Shown here: in pieces, positions 34,565 through 43,071 of the stretch
Position numbering within the stretch: the stretch's first letter is position 1
Layout: every line of letters starts with the position of its first letter
DNA from: Flavobacterium tistrianum
GTDB taxonomy: Bacteria > Bacteroidota > Bacteroidia > Flavobacteriales > Flavobacteriaceae
Assembly (NCBI RefSeq): GCF_003254545.1
Contig: NZ_QJRH01000073.1
Location: 496,001 to 560,000, forward strand
DNA length: 64,000 bases
Direction of reading: 5' to 3'
The notes under the pieces: generated by a model
Database searches by the model: none
The model's input: the letters and a program-made list of their open reading frames with translations, nothing else
What the model was told of the DNA's origin: nothing
Made by a program: the position numbers and the translations under genes

Positions 34565-35839
34565 CTAGTGCGTATGTTCTCCTCCGCCCTTCATTGCAGA
34601 AAGCAGATAAAATGCGCCTTTCGTTACAATTTTGGCATTAGCTGGAATATCATTTACAAACTTCACTTCGGTAAAACCTAAATCGGTTGTTCCTGGCATA
34701 ATTTCGATAGCTTTAAAATGAATTTCTTTTTCGTGAGCTTCTTCCTTTTCGCCTGCTGCATGCTCGTGTTTTTCTTCTGCATGTTCTGTTTCTTCAACAA
34801 AAACAAAATACTTGTCTGCATTTTTGACTACTGCATCTTTTGGTAACGCTGGAACAGTTGCATTCACTATATTGATATTCGCCGAAACATACATTCCCGG
34901 AATCAGTCCTTTTGCGTCAGCAGGATCAATTTTGGCATGTACAGCAACGGTTTTACTTTCGTTGGAAAAAGATTTATTGATTCCGAAAATCTTTCCTTTA
35001 ATGGATTTATTGGATTGATTGGTTAAGACAAAGTCAATTACTTGACCAATCGAAATCGAACCTAAATCTTTTTCATATACATTCAAATCCAAATGCATCT
35101 GACTGTTGTCTACCACTTCAAAAAGCGAAACTCCTGTGTTGGCAAAAGCTCCTTTGGCAATGTTGATTTTCCCAACAAAACCATTTATAGGCGAAACAAT
35201 TGGCACAACCGATGTCGTTCCTTTTGTATTGACATGCAAAGCATCGAGTTTGTTTTTTGCGGCTTGTGCACGAGCTCTCTCGGCAGCTAGTTTTGCTTTT
35301 ACTTCCTGAAAAGTTTTTCTCGGATTGACATTTTCGTCGCTCAGCGTTTTCTGACGATTGTATTCCAATTGCAGATATTCCACATTTGCAACGGCTGACT
35401 GATAATCTTCTTGCATGCCGATAACTTCCAGATTCTGAATCGTTGCTAAAACTTTTCCTTTGTTTACATACGTTCCTTCCAAAACAAAAATGTCTTTTAC
35501 TGTTCCGCCAATTAAAGTCGAAACTTCAGCCGAATTTTGTGGCGGAACTGTCGTATAACCATTTGCTTTAATGATTTTATTCAGATTGCGATCTTCTACA
35601 GAACCTGTTTCAATTCCGACTGTTTTGTATTGAGATTCTGTTAAAGCTACTTCTGTAGTTGACTTTTCTTCTTCCTGTGGTTCTTCGGCTTTCTTTTCGT
35701 TACAACTTGTTAAGGTAACCGCAAAGAGCGCAAAGGTTCCGCAAAGCACGCTAAGTTTAATTTCCTTGCGGACTTCGCGTTTTTTCTTTGCGAACTTTGC
35801 GGTTAAATCTTCGGTTAAACTTTTAAATATATTTTTCAT
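34565..35839 (-). CDS. czcB: Periplasmic adaptor (membrane fusion) lipoprotein of a CzcCBA-type metal efflux system
   Basis: The protein has 424 residues. A lipoprotein signal with lipobox LTSC (Cys46) is followed by the adaptor core. GGTVKDIFVLEGTYVNKGKVLATIQNLE forms the biotinyl-lipoyl half, a coiled-coil hairpin follows (about 135-200), then SPINGFVGKINIAKGAF and a beta-barrel. A His/Glu-rich stretch (EETEHAEEKHEHAAGEKEEAHEKE) near the C-terminus could bind metal. The signal peptide is unusually long, and residues 12-42 are encoded by a 90-base dispersed repeat (35716-35805). The gene is followed by nothing on its transcript but repeats and preceded by the outer-membrane channel gene, two bases away. 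Confidence 0.92.
   Translation of the reverse strand: MKNIFKSLTEDLTAKFAKKKREVRKEIKLSVLCGTFALFAVTLTSCNEKKAEEPQEEEKSTTEVALTESQYKTVGIETGSVEDRNLNKIIKANGYTTVPPQNSAEVSTLIGGTVKDIFVLEGTYVNKGKVLATIQNLEVIGMQEDYQSAVANVEYLQLEYNRQKTLSDENVNPRKTFQEVKAKLAAERARAQAAKNKLDALHVNTKGTTSVVPIVSPINGFVGKINIAKGAFANTGVSLFEVVDNSQMHLDLNVYEKDLGSISIGQVIDFVLTNQSNKSIKGKIFGINKSFSNESKTVAVHAKIDPADAKGLIPGMYVSANINIVNATVPALPKDAVVKNADKYFVFVEETEHAEEKHEHAAGEKEEAHEKEIHFKAIEIMPGTTDLGFTEVKFVNDIPANAKIVTKGAFYLLSAMKGGGEHTH
35716..35805. repeat. GCAAAG-word inverted repeat inside the adaptor gene's signal-peptide region
   Basis: TAACCGCAAAGAGCGCAAAG at the left end pairs with CTTTGCGAACTTTGCGGTTA at the right end (18 of 20). The ends match those of the intergenic element at 57052-57136. 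The element is 90 bases, a multiple of three, and keeps the frame open. Confidence 0.75.
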
Positions 35840-35841
35840 TT

Positions 35842-37080
35842 TTAATTGTTTTTGATGGTTGGAAATTGAAGTTCGATGGCACTTTGATTATAGCTATGCG
35901 TTGCCTCGGCAAATTGTTTTTTAATATCAATTGCCTGATTCAGAAAACTGATGTACGACCAATAACTCATATCGCCATTAGCATAACTTTTTTGAGCTGT
36001 TTCGATAATCTGATCGGCATAATGCAAACCTTCATTCTGAAAATAGGCTAAGTTATTCTGCTGTTTTTTGAAGTTATTCTGTAATTCTTCTCGCTGCAGA
36101 TTCAGCATTATTTTATTTTTATCTAAAGCCAATTGCGACTGCGAAATACTAATTTCGGCCGCCTTTGCCTTTGTCGTATTAACGCCTCCAAACAACGGAA
36201 TCTGCAATCCAGCCGTAAAACCCTGAAACAAAGACTCTTTATCTATTGTCTGAGCAAAATATCCTAAACCAACTTTTGGTGTGCGTAACGCTTTAAATGC
36301 TACAGCTTCTTTCTTATAAACCGATATTTGCTGCTGATAGAAATCAGTCATAAGAGCTTCTACTTTTGTATTTTCTTGATTTTCTATAAAAGCATATTGT
36401 AAAGACGTATTTTGGTCTGGAACAATATTTTCATTTGTCTGGATGAAAAACTGCAACTGTTTCTGATAGATTACCAAATCATATTCTAATTGTGCTTTCT
36501 GAGTTTCAATTTCTTTTACTTTCGCTTTAGCGCTAATTACTTCAATATTTCCACTTTCTCCTGTTTTAAAACGCAGTTCGGCATTTTTTAGAAATTTGGT
36601 ATAAATATCATTCAATTCTGAATTGAGTTTCTGGATTGAAACGCCATACAGATATTGATAATACGCCAATGTAACCGCCTTTTCGATTTCATACGAAGAC
36701 AGCGCTTTTTGTTTTTCGGCTAATTTTGCAAGTTCTTCCTGCAATTGCCTGTTGGCTTTAGTAATATTTCCTAAAGGGAAAAACTGCTGTACCGAAACAT
36801 TATGATCGTAATCGGCACTATTAAATTGTCCACCCTGATACTGAACTTGTAAAGGATCTGGCTGAAAAGCTGCTTTTTTGAGAACGGTTTGTTTTTCAAT
36901 TTCTTTATCGGCAATTTTTAAGTCGATATTGTTTGATTTTGCAAGTTCTATAGCTTTTTCTAGACTTATGGTTTGCTGGGCAAATGTTGCTGTTCCTACC
37001 AATAGAAACGCAATTAACCGCAATCCCGATATCCATCGGGAGCAAAACTTTTTCTGTACTTTATTAATTAAATTTTTCAT
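35842..37080 (-). CDS. czcC: Outer-membrane channel protein, TolC/CzcC type
   Basis: The protein has 412 residues with a signal peptide (cleavage after ATFAQ). It has two repeated helical hairpins typical of outer-membrane efflux proteins (LEKAIELAKSNNIDLKIADKEIEKQ near the start, then FKTGESGNIEVISAKAKVKEIE, and YANGDMSYWSYISFLNQAIDIKKQF near the end, each within longer helices). It forms the exit duct of the tripartite pump. It is encoded between the RND pump gene and the adaptor gene. The signal-peptide region contains a copy of the TCCCGAT palindrome at 37024-37041, coding for about S14-L20. Confidence 0.9.
   Translation of the reverse strand: MKNLINKVQKKFCSRWISGLRLIAFLLVGTATFAQQTISLEKAIELAKSNNIDLKIADKEIEKQTVLKKAAFQPDPLQVQYQGGQFNSADYDHNVSVQQFFPLGNITKANRQLQEELAKLAEKQKALSSYEIEKAVTLAYYQYLYGVSIQKLNSELNDIYTKFLKNAELRFKTGESGNIEVISAKAKVKEIETQKAQLEYDLVIYQKQLQFFIQTNENIVPDQNTSLQYAFIENQENTKVEALMTDFYQQQISVYKKEAVAFKALRTPKVGLGYFAQTIDKESLFQGFTAGLQIPLFGGVNTTKAKAAEISISQSQLALDKNKIMLNLQREELQNNFKKQQNNLAYFQNEGLHYADQIIETAQKSYANGDMSYWSYISFLNQAIDIKKQFAEATHSYNQSAIELQFPTIKNN
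37024..37041. repeat. TCCCGAT palindrome inside the CzcC-like signal-peptide region
   Basis: TCCCGATATCCATCGGGA and its flanks (CGCAA before, GCAAAAC after) match the compound intergenic repeat at 34274-34300, but here the sequence is translated as part of the signal peptide n-region. Confidence 0.7.
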
Positions 37081-37096
37081 TTTTATAATTTTTGTT

Positions 37097-37180
37097 TCAC
37101 GCAGATTTTAAACAGATTTAAGCTGATAAACGCAGATTATTAATTAAATCTGCTTCAATCTGCAGAATCTGCGTGAAAAA
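37097..37180. repeat. Inverted repeat of AATCTGC words between RND and channel genes
   Basis: CACGCAGATTTTAAACAGAT at the left pairs in large part with ATCTGCAGAATCTGCGTG at the right. It lies between the stop of the RND gene and the start of the channel gene and could act as an attenuator within the operon. The adjoining 37190-37245 stretch adds TTATCTAATTATC words that reach into the last codons of the RND gene. Confidence 0.65.
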
Positions 37181-37231
37181 TCTTTTTTACATTCCGCAGT
37201 AAATTATCTAATTATCAAATTTTCTCATTTA

Positions 37232-40200
37232 CTAATTATCTCTGCGGTTAAATCTCTCCAGCAATAAATACAAAATCGGTAAAACGATTAAGGTTAATAA
37301 AGTTGCAGAGATTAATCCGCCGATTACTACCGTTGCTAGAGGTTTCTGTACTTCTGCCCCGCCGCTTGTCGACAATGCCATTGGAAGAAATCCTAATGAA
37401 GCCACGGCAGCAGTCATTAAAACAGGACGCAAACGCGTTTTGGTTCCGATAAGGATTCTCTGAAACGGATCTGAAATACCTTCTGTTTTTAATTGATTGA
37501 AATACGAAATCAATACAATTCCATTTAGAACCGCAATTCCGAATAAAGCGATAAAACCAATTCCGGCAGAAATACTAAACGGCATTCCTCTTAACGAAAG
37601 CGCAAAAACACCTCCGATAGCTGATAACGGAATCGCACTAAAAATCAACAACGCTTGTTTGGCACTTTTAAAAGTGAAATACAGTAAAACCAAAATAAGT
37701 CCTAAAGCGATTGGCAAGGCTACAGAAAGCCTTTTGGAAGCTTCAATCAGATTTTCGAACTGTCCGCCATAAGTGACATAATAGCCTGAAGGAAGTTTGA
37801 AATTTTTATCCAATTTTGCTTGAATTTCTTCTACAACGCTTTTAATGTCTCTTCCGCGAACGTTTAATCCAATGGTAATTCTTCGTTTTCCGTCTTCGCG
37901 GATAACCTGCACAGGACCTTGTTCGTATTCTACAGAAGCAACCTGAGAAAGTGGCACTTGTTGTCCGTTAGGAAGGGGAATAAACAAATTGCTCACATCT
38001 GTAATATCACCACGATTGTTTTCGTCCATTCGTACTACAACATCAAATCTTTTGCTTTCGTCATAAATTTTTCCAGCCACTTCGCCAGCAAAAGACGAAC
38101 GGATAATTTGATTGATATCAGAAATGTTCAGTCCGTAAAGCGCGATTTTATCGTAATCGTATTTGATGGTAATTTGCGGTAATCCTGTTACTTTATCGGC
38201 TTTTAAGTCGCCGATTCCTTCGATTCCTTTTATTTTTGAAATCAATTCTGTGGCTTTTGCATCTAGAATTTCCAAATCATCACCAAAAATCTTAATCGCA
38301 ATATCAGATCGGCTTCCTGTCATTAACTCATTAAAACGCATCTGAATTGGCTGAGAGATTTCGATATTCGCTCCTGGAATAATTTCCATTTCTTCTTTCA
38401 TCGCATTAGCCAATTCTTCCCAATTGCGATATTTGCTTCTCCATTCTTTTTTGTCTTTTAAAACAATAATCAAATCCCCGCTTTCTATTGGCATTGGATC
38501 GGTCGGAATTTCACCGCTTCCGATTTTTGTTACAATGGTTTTAATTTCAGGGAATTTTGCTTTTAGAATCTGTTCATATTTAGTCGTCGTTTCAACCATC
38601 TGCGTAAGCGAACTTCCTGTCATGATTGTGGCATTAATTGCCAAATCGCCTTCTTCAATTGTTGGAATAAATTCGCCTCCCATATTTTGGAAAACAATAA
38701 AAGCAAATGCAAATAACCCAATTGCAACAGAAAGCACTACTTTTTTAAACTCTAAAGCTTTTTTCAACAAAGGCGTATAACGGCTTTCTAGCCAAGCGAT
38801 CATACGGTCGCTAAAGTTCTCTTTGTGTTCTGTTTTTTTAGAAAGAAACAAAGCACTCATCATCGGAATATAAGTCAACGAAAGAATAAATGCTCCAATA
38901 ATGGCAAAACCAACTGTCATGGCCATTGGCTTGAACATTTTTCCTTCTGTTCCAATTAAAGCTAGAATTGGCAGATATACGATTAAGATAATAATTTCAC
39001 CAAAAGCCGCACTATTTCTAATTTTTGAAGCCGAATTGTAAACCTCATCGTCCATTTCTTCCTGTGTCAATTCTTTTTTATTTTTGAATTTCTGGAGATG
39101 GTGCATCGTGGCTTCGACAATAATAACAGCACCGTCGACAATGATTCCGAAATCTATGGCGCCGAGACTCATTAAGTTTCCACTTACGCCAAAGGCATTC
39201 ATTAAAATAACGGCAAACAACATTGCCAGCGGAATAACAGAAGCGACAATTAATCCTGCGCGAAGATTTCCTAAGAATAATATCAAGACAAAAATCACGA
39301 TTAATGCTCCTTCTAATAAATTCTTTGTAATCGTTTTAATGGAATTGTCAACGAGTTTTCCTCTATCAATAAAAGCTTCTGCAACAACTCCTTCTGGAAG
39401 ACTTTTGTTAATCTGAGCCATTTTTTCGTGCACACGATTAACGACTGCGCTTGAGTTTTCTCCTTTTAACATCAAAACCATTCCAGAAACAATTTCACCT
39501 TTTCCGTCTTTAGTCGAAGCTCCATAACGTAATGCAATACCTTCGCGAACCTGCGCTACATTTCGAACCAAAACAGGCGAGCCGTTTCGGTTTTTTACTA
39601 CTACATTTTCAAGGTCTTTTATCCCTTTTGCCATTCCAACACCACGAATAAAATAGGTGTATTGATCTTTTTCTATATAAGCGCCTCCAGTATTTTGATT
39701 GTTTTTTTCTAAAGCATCAAAAATTTCGGTAATCGTAACACCCAAACTATTGAGCATATTTGGGTTTACGGCAATTTCGAATTGTTTTAGTTTTCCTCCC
39801 CAAGAACTTACTTCGGCAACTCCTTTAATTCCCTGCAATTGCGGAATAATAATCCAGTCCTGAATTGTTCTCAGTTCTATTGCACTGTATTTGTCTTCGT
39901 AACCTTTTTTGGCATAAACATCGTATTGGTAAATTTCTCCTAAACCTGTAGAAATTGGCGCTAATTCTGGAGAATCTACATAATCTGGAATGTTTTCTTC
40001 GGCTTGTTTTAAACGCTGGAATATCTGTTCGCGCGCCCAATAAATGTCAACATCATCTTCGAAAACAACGGTTACAACCGATAATCCAAATCGGGAAATA
40101 CTGCGGAGTTCTATCACATTTGGAACTGTTTTTACAGCTCTTTCTAAGGGATAAGTTATTAATTGTTCTACTTCCTGACTTGCCAGTGTAGGTGCAGTGG

Positions 40201-40351
40201 TAATAATCTGAACCTGATTGTTGGTTACATCTGGCAGGGCATCGAGCGGTAATTTTTTAAGCGAATAGCTTCCCCACGCAATGAGCGCAAGGGTAAATAA
40301 TAGTATGACGAATTTGTTTCGTATACTAAACTGAATGATTTTATCTAACAT
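37232..40351 (-). CDS. czcA: Heavy-metal efflux RND pump, CzcA type
   Basis: From the ATG at 40351 the protein has 1039 residues. This start (MLDKIIQFSIRNKF) is the conserved N-terminus of the family. An upstream in-frame ATG at 40384 adds eleven atypical residues. It has the RND plan of twelve membrane helices and two large periplasmic loops. TM4 carries DFGIIVDGAVIIVE, the Asp-x5-Asp pattern of the HME1 group that exports Zn2+, Co2+ and Cd2+. The Cu/Ag group lacks this arrangement. With the adaptor and channel genes it forms a CzcCBA system that moves metal from periplasm to outside by proton antiport. Confidence 0.94.
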   Translation of the reverse strand: MLDKIIQFSIRNKFVILLFTLALIAWGSYSLKKLPLDALPDVTNNQVQIITTAPTLASQEVEQLITYPLERAVKTVPNVIELRSISRFGLSVVTVVFEDDVDIYWAREQIFQRLKQAEENIPDYVDSPELAPISTGLGEIYQYDVYAKKGYEDKYSAIELRTIQDWIIIPQLQGIKGVAEVSSWGGKLKQFEIAVNPNMLNSLGVTITEIFDALEKNNQNTGGAYIEKDQYTYFIRGVGMAKGIKDLENVVVKNRNGSPVLVRNVAQVREGIALRYGASTKDGKGEIVSGMVLMLKGENSSAVVNRVHEKMAQINKSLPEGVVAEAFIDRGKLVDNSIKTITKNLLEGALIVIFVLILFLGNLRAGLIVASVIPLAMLFAVILMNAFGVSGNLMSLGAIDFGIIVDGAVIIVEATMHHLQKFKNKKELTQEEMDDEVYNSASKIRNSAAFGEIIILIVYLPILALIGTEGKMFKPMAMTVGFAIIGAFILSLTYIPMMSALFLSKKTEHKENFSDRMIAWLESRYTPLLKKALEFKKVVLSVAIGLFAFAFIVFQNMGGEFIPTIEEGDLAINATIMTGSSLTQMVETTTKYEQILKAKFPEIKTIVTKIGSGEIPTDPMPIESGDLIIVLKDKKEWRSKYRNWEELANAMKEEMEIIPGANIEISQPIQMRFNELMTGSRSDIAIKIFGDDLEILDAKATELISKIKGIEGIGDLKADKVTGLPQITIKYDYDKIALYGLNISDINQIIRSSFAGEVAGKIYDESKRFDVVVRMDENNRGDITDVSNLFIPLPNGQQVPLSQVASVEYEQGPVQVIREDGKRRITIGLNVRGRDIKSVVEEIQAKLDKNFKLPSGYYVTYGGQFENLIEASKRLSVALPIALGLILVLLYFTFKSAKQALLIFSAIPLSAIGGVFALSLRGMPFSISAGIGFIALFGIAVLNGIVLISYFNQLKTEGISDPFQRILIGTKTRLRPVLMTAAVASLGFLPMALSTSGGAEVQKPLATVVIGGLISATLLTLIVLPILYLLLERFNRRDN

Positions 40352-40437
40352 TTGAATATATAATGACGTGAGAAAATGAGACAATTAAATTGTCTGTAAA
40401 CGTGTGGAAAGTCCACAACTCTCTCGCCCGTTTTCGA

Positions 40438-40455
40438 TTCCGATAGTTATCGGAA
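40438..40455. repeat. TCCCGAT-family palindrome variant
   Basis: TTCCGATAGTTATCGGAA is a variant of the 18-bp palindrome, located in the 121-base gap between the small Cys-rich protein gene and the RND gene. Confidence 0.6.
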
Positions 40456-40472
40456 CTGGACAGGCACAATCA

Positions 40473-40796
40473 TTATGCTATTTGAGGGGGCTGCCAAATA
40501 CTTCCGTAGAAATTGGAAATAAAAACAGAATTATAACTTGGTAATGCAATTGAAATTTGATTGTAAGTTTTAGGAAATTCAAAACTTACAGCAGAATGGT
40601 AACTTAAAACCTGCGCACCGCAACAATTGCAGGCACAAAATGGAGAACATAAGTCATTTGTTTTATCATGCGAATGATTATCTTCTGAAGCAAACTGAGC
40701 TGTTTTATGCATGGCACTGTTTACTTCCATATCTGCGCATGGCATATTAGACAATGCCAGCAGATAAATCGACAATATGATTGTTATCCATTTCAC
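40473..40796 (-). CDS. Small exported Cys-rich protein, DUF6660-like
   Basis: The protein has 107 residues and a signal peptide (WITIILSIYLLALSNM), then a short His/Asp region (NHSHDKTND) and a cysteine cluster, CSPFCACNCCG. Small secreted proteins with this cluster are found directly upstream of RND metal pumps in Bacteroidota and are grouped as DUF6660. I give that name from memory. It is first in the efflux operon. A role as a periplasmic metal-binding or sensing protein is an inference from its position and cysteines. Confidence 0.75.
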   Translation of the reverse strand: MKWITIILSIYLLALSNMPCADMEVNSAMHKTAQFASEDNHSHDKTNDLCSPFCACNCCGAQVLSYHSAVSFEFPKTYNQISIALPSYNSVFISNFYGSIWQPPQIA

Positions 40797-41101
40797 GACT
40801 GTAAAAGTACAATTTATTATTTAATTTTTCATTTAGGCCACAGCAATAATACTTAAAATAAAATTGAGCTTAATCGCCTGAAAATTATTTTAATAGTTTT
40901 ATTTTTTTCTTCAAAAATTTTGTCAGAGGTAAGAAAATTTCGTTAACTTTAACATTAATTAACATTTTTTTTAATCCCAAATTTCACCCTTACAAAAACA
41001 TTTTTTCTATAAGCCCAAAAAATAAACAGAGATTTCTTTACGCACATTAGTATAATTTATTTTTCGCAGTTTAATTAATCACCATTAAAAAATTCGAACC
41101 A
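40797..41101. other. Divergent spacer without recognised element
   Basis: These 305 AT-rich bases separate the metal-efflux operon from the beta-barrel pair. They must hold the promoters of both, but no TTG-N-TAnnTTTG match was found, and no inverted repeat stands out. Confidence 0.45.
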
Positions 41102-42223
41102 ATGAAATGTAAAACACTAATATCAGCCTCTTTATTATTTTTCAGCATGCACGTCTTCGGACAAGTTTATACCGATAAAATTGTAGGACAAAAAAATCAG
41201 GAGTTAAAAGACAGTCTTAAAGTCGAAAAATACCCTTACGCTCTACCAATTTGGGGCGAAAAGGTCGCTCAAAAAGGGTATAAACTTCCTTATTCTGCCG
41301 GAGTATCTGTAAACTGGTTTTGGCAGGAATCAGAAATTATAATTAATAATCTTCAAATTGGTTTTAATCATGGACCACAATACAATCTAGATGAAATTGT
41401 ACGCTTTGATAAATCGACAGTCGAAGCAAGCGCATTAACGATTCGACCTGATATCTGGCTTCTTCCCTTTTTGAACATTTATGGAATATTTGGAAAAGCC
41501 AATACGGCAACAAAAATAAATGCAGGCATTTGGGTTCCTGATGCTAATAACAATTGGTCTGAAATTGCTAATTTCAGCACCAGAGCCAATTTTAATGCTA
41601 CTACTTTTGGTATTGGTATGACACCAACAATAGGTATTGGCGGCGGATGGTTTGCACTTGATATGAACATGGCTTGGACTGATATTAGTTCGCTTGACAA
41701 ACCTGCATTCTCCTATATTTTCGGTCCTAGATTCGGAAAAACATTTAAATTCAACAAACCGGACACTAATATAGCAGTCTGGGTTGGAGGTTTTAGAGTT
41801 CATATTTCTGGAGACACTAACGGAGATTTGCCTTTATCTGATTTTATTGATTTATCAAATGCACAGCAAAAAGTAGATGATGGCTTGGCAAAAGTGACAG
41901 AAAACCAAACTAAAGTTGATAACTGGTGGGATAGCTTAACACCAGCCGAACAAAAGAATCCTGCGAATGTTGCAAAACATAATACCGCAAACAGAGCCTT
42001 AGAAAGTGCTGGCAATATTCTTGGCACATTAGATGGGGCATTGAGTACCGCCGAAAATTCATCTGTGCAATATTCGCTTCAAAAAAGACCAAAAGATATG
42101 TGGAACTTTATTATAGGATCTCAGTATCAATTCAGCAAACATGTTATGTTTCGTGCAGAATGCGGGTTCTTAGGAAGTCGTACTCAAGTATTAGGAAGTT
42201 TACAATACCGTTTTGGACTGTAA
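41102..42223 (+). CDS. Exported outer-membrane beta-barrel protein of unknown function
   Basis: The protein has 373 residues with a signal peptide (cleavage after VFGQ). Alternating hydrophobic strands run throughout, with glycine-rich turns (TTFGIGMTPTIGIGGGWFALDMNM), and the last strand ends VLGSLQYRFGL, with a C-terminal hydrophobic residue as in outer-membrane barrels. Residues about 255-325 break the pattern: a charged helical insert (AQQKVDDGLAKVTENQTKVDNW) that could form a coiled coil in a loop or the periplasm. I do not recognise the family. The next barrel gene follows after 12 bases, so they are cotranscribed. Confidence 0.75.
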   Translation: MKCKTLISASLLFFSMHVFGQVYTDKIVGQKNQELKDSLKVEKYPYALPIWGEKVAQKGYKLPYSAGVSVNWFWQESEIIINNLQIGFNHGPQYNLDEIVRFDKSTVEASALTIRPDIWLLPFLNIYGIFGKANTATKINAGIWVPDANNNWSEIANFSTRANFNATTFGIGMTPTIGIGGGWFALDMNMAWTDISSLDKPAFSYIFGPRFGKTFKFNKPDTNIAVWVGGFRVHISGDTNGDLPLSDFIDLSNAQQKVDDGLAKVTENQTKVDNWWDSLTPAEQKNPANVAKHNTANRALESAGNILGTLDGALSTAENSSVQYSLQKRPKDMWNFIIGSQYQFSKHVMFRAECGFLGSRTQVLGSLQYRFGL

Positions 42224-42235
42224 TTATCCATTTTT

Positions 42236-43000
42236 ATGAAAAAGATTTTATTAATCGTTTTTACTTTCTTTTGCATTAGTTCAGTCCAATCCCAAGTCTT
42301 GATTTCTTTGATATTTGGAGACAAACTCAATTCGGAATTCTTGGAATTTGGTTTGGAAGGCGGTGCCAATTTTTCTACGATTTCAAATATGGGATCTTCT
42401 GCCTTAAATCCAGGTTTCAATCTTGGTTTTTATTTTGATTTAAGATCTAGAAAAAATCCCGCTTGGATGATTAATACTGGCGTAATTGTAAAATCTCCTA
42501 TGGGAGCTAAGGATATTCCCGTATATTCTTTAAACGATGAAAATCTGGATAATACTTTTGCTGGCGGTCATGTAAATCGCGAAATTCGTTATTTTAATGT
42601 TCCGATATTAATTAAATACCAATTCAAAAATAATATCTATCTCAAAACAGGACCTCAATTTGGTTTATTGGCCAAAGCTTTTGATGAGTTTAAAAACGAA
42701 ATCAATAATGATGATGTAGTTTATAAGAAAAACATCAGAGATCAGATTCATGTTATAGATGCCGGACTTGCTTTCGGTGCTGGCTATCATATGAATGTGG
42801 GTAATGGTTTAAATATTACCGTTCAATATTATTTGGGACTCGTAACTGTAATGAAAGGAGACGGTCAAAACAACCAATACAACAGATCCTTATATGTTAC
42901 AGCAGGAATTCCGATTGGGAAAGGTAAAGCTGCACAGAGAAGAGCTCAGAAAGAGGCTGAACTCAATAAAATAGTTCTCCCAGAAGATGAAAAAAAATAA
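42236..43000 (+). CDS. PorT-like outer-membrane beta-barrel protein
   Basis: The protein has 254 residues and a signal peptide. It has the small-barrel pattern of the PorT-like group: FGLEGGANFSTISN at the start, RYFNVPILIKYQFKNNIYLKTGPQFGLL in the middle (split by turns) and VIDAGLAFGAGYHM. It ends in a short basic/acidic tail outside the barrel. PorT-like proteins are a broad family and most members have no known role. Operon partner of the preceding barrel gene. Confidence 0.85.
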   Translation: MKKILLIVFTFFCISSVQSQVLISLIFGDKLNSEFLEFGLEGGANFSTISNMGSSALNPGFNLGFYFDLRSRKNPAWMINTGVIVKSPMGAKDIPVYSLNDENLDNTFAGGHVNREIRYFNVPILIKYQFKNNIYLKTGPQFGLLAKAFDEFKNEINNDDVVYKKNIRDQIHVIDAGLAFGAGYHMNVGNGLNITVQYYLGLVTVMKGDGQNNQYNRSLYVTAGIPIGKGKAAQRRAQKEAELNKIVLPEDEKK

Positions 43001-43023
43001 GAGATTGAAGATTTTAGATTGAG

Positions 43024-43071
43024 GATTAACGATTTTTGATTTCTTCCATCTGAAATCAAAAATCGTTAATC
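43024..43071. terminator. Hairpin with perfect 20-bp arms between convergent genes
   Basis: The 20 bases at 43024-43043 are fully complementary to 43052-43071, with an 8-base loop. The stem lies between the barrel gene and cheB and overlaps the cheB stop codon by two bases. It probably ends both transcripts, though the T-run is weak. Confidence 0.65.
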
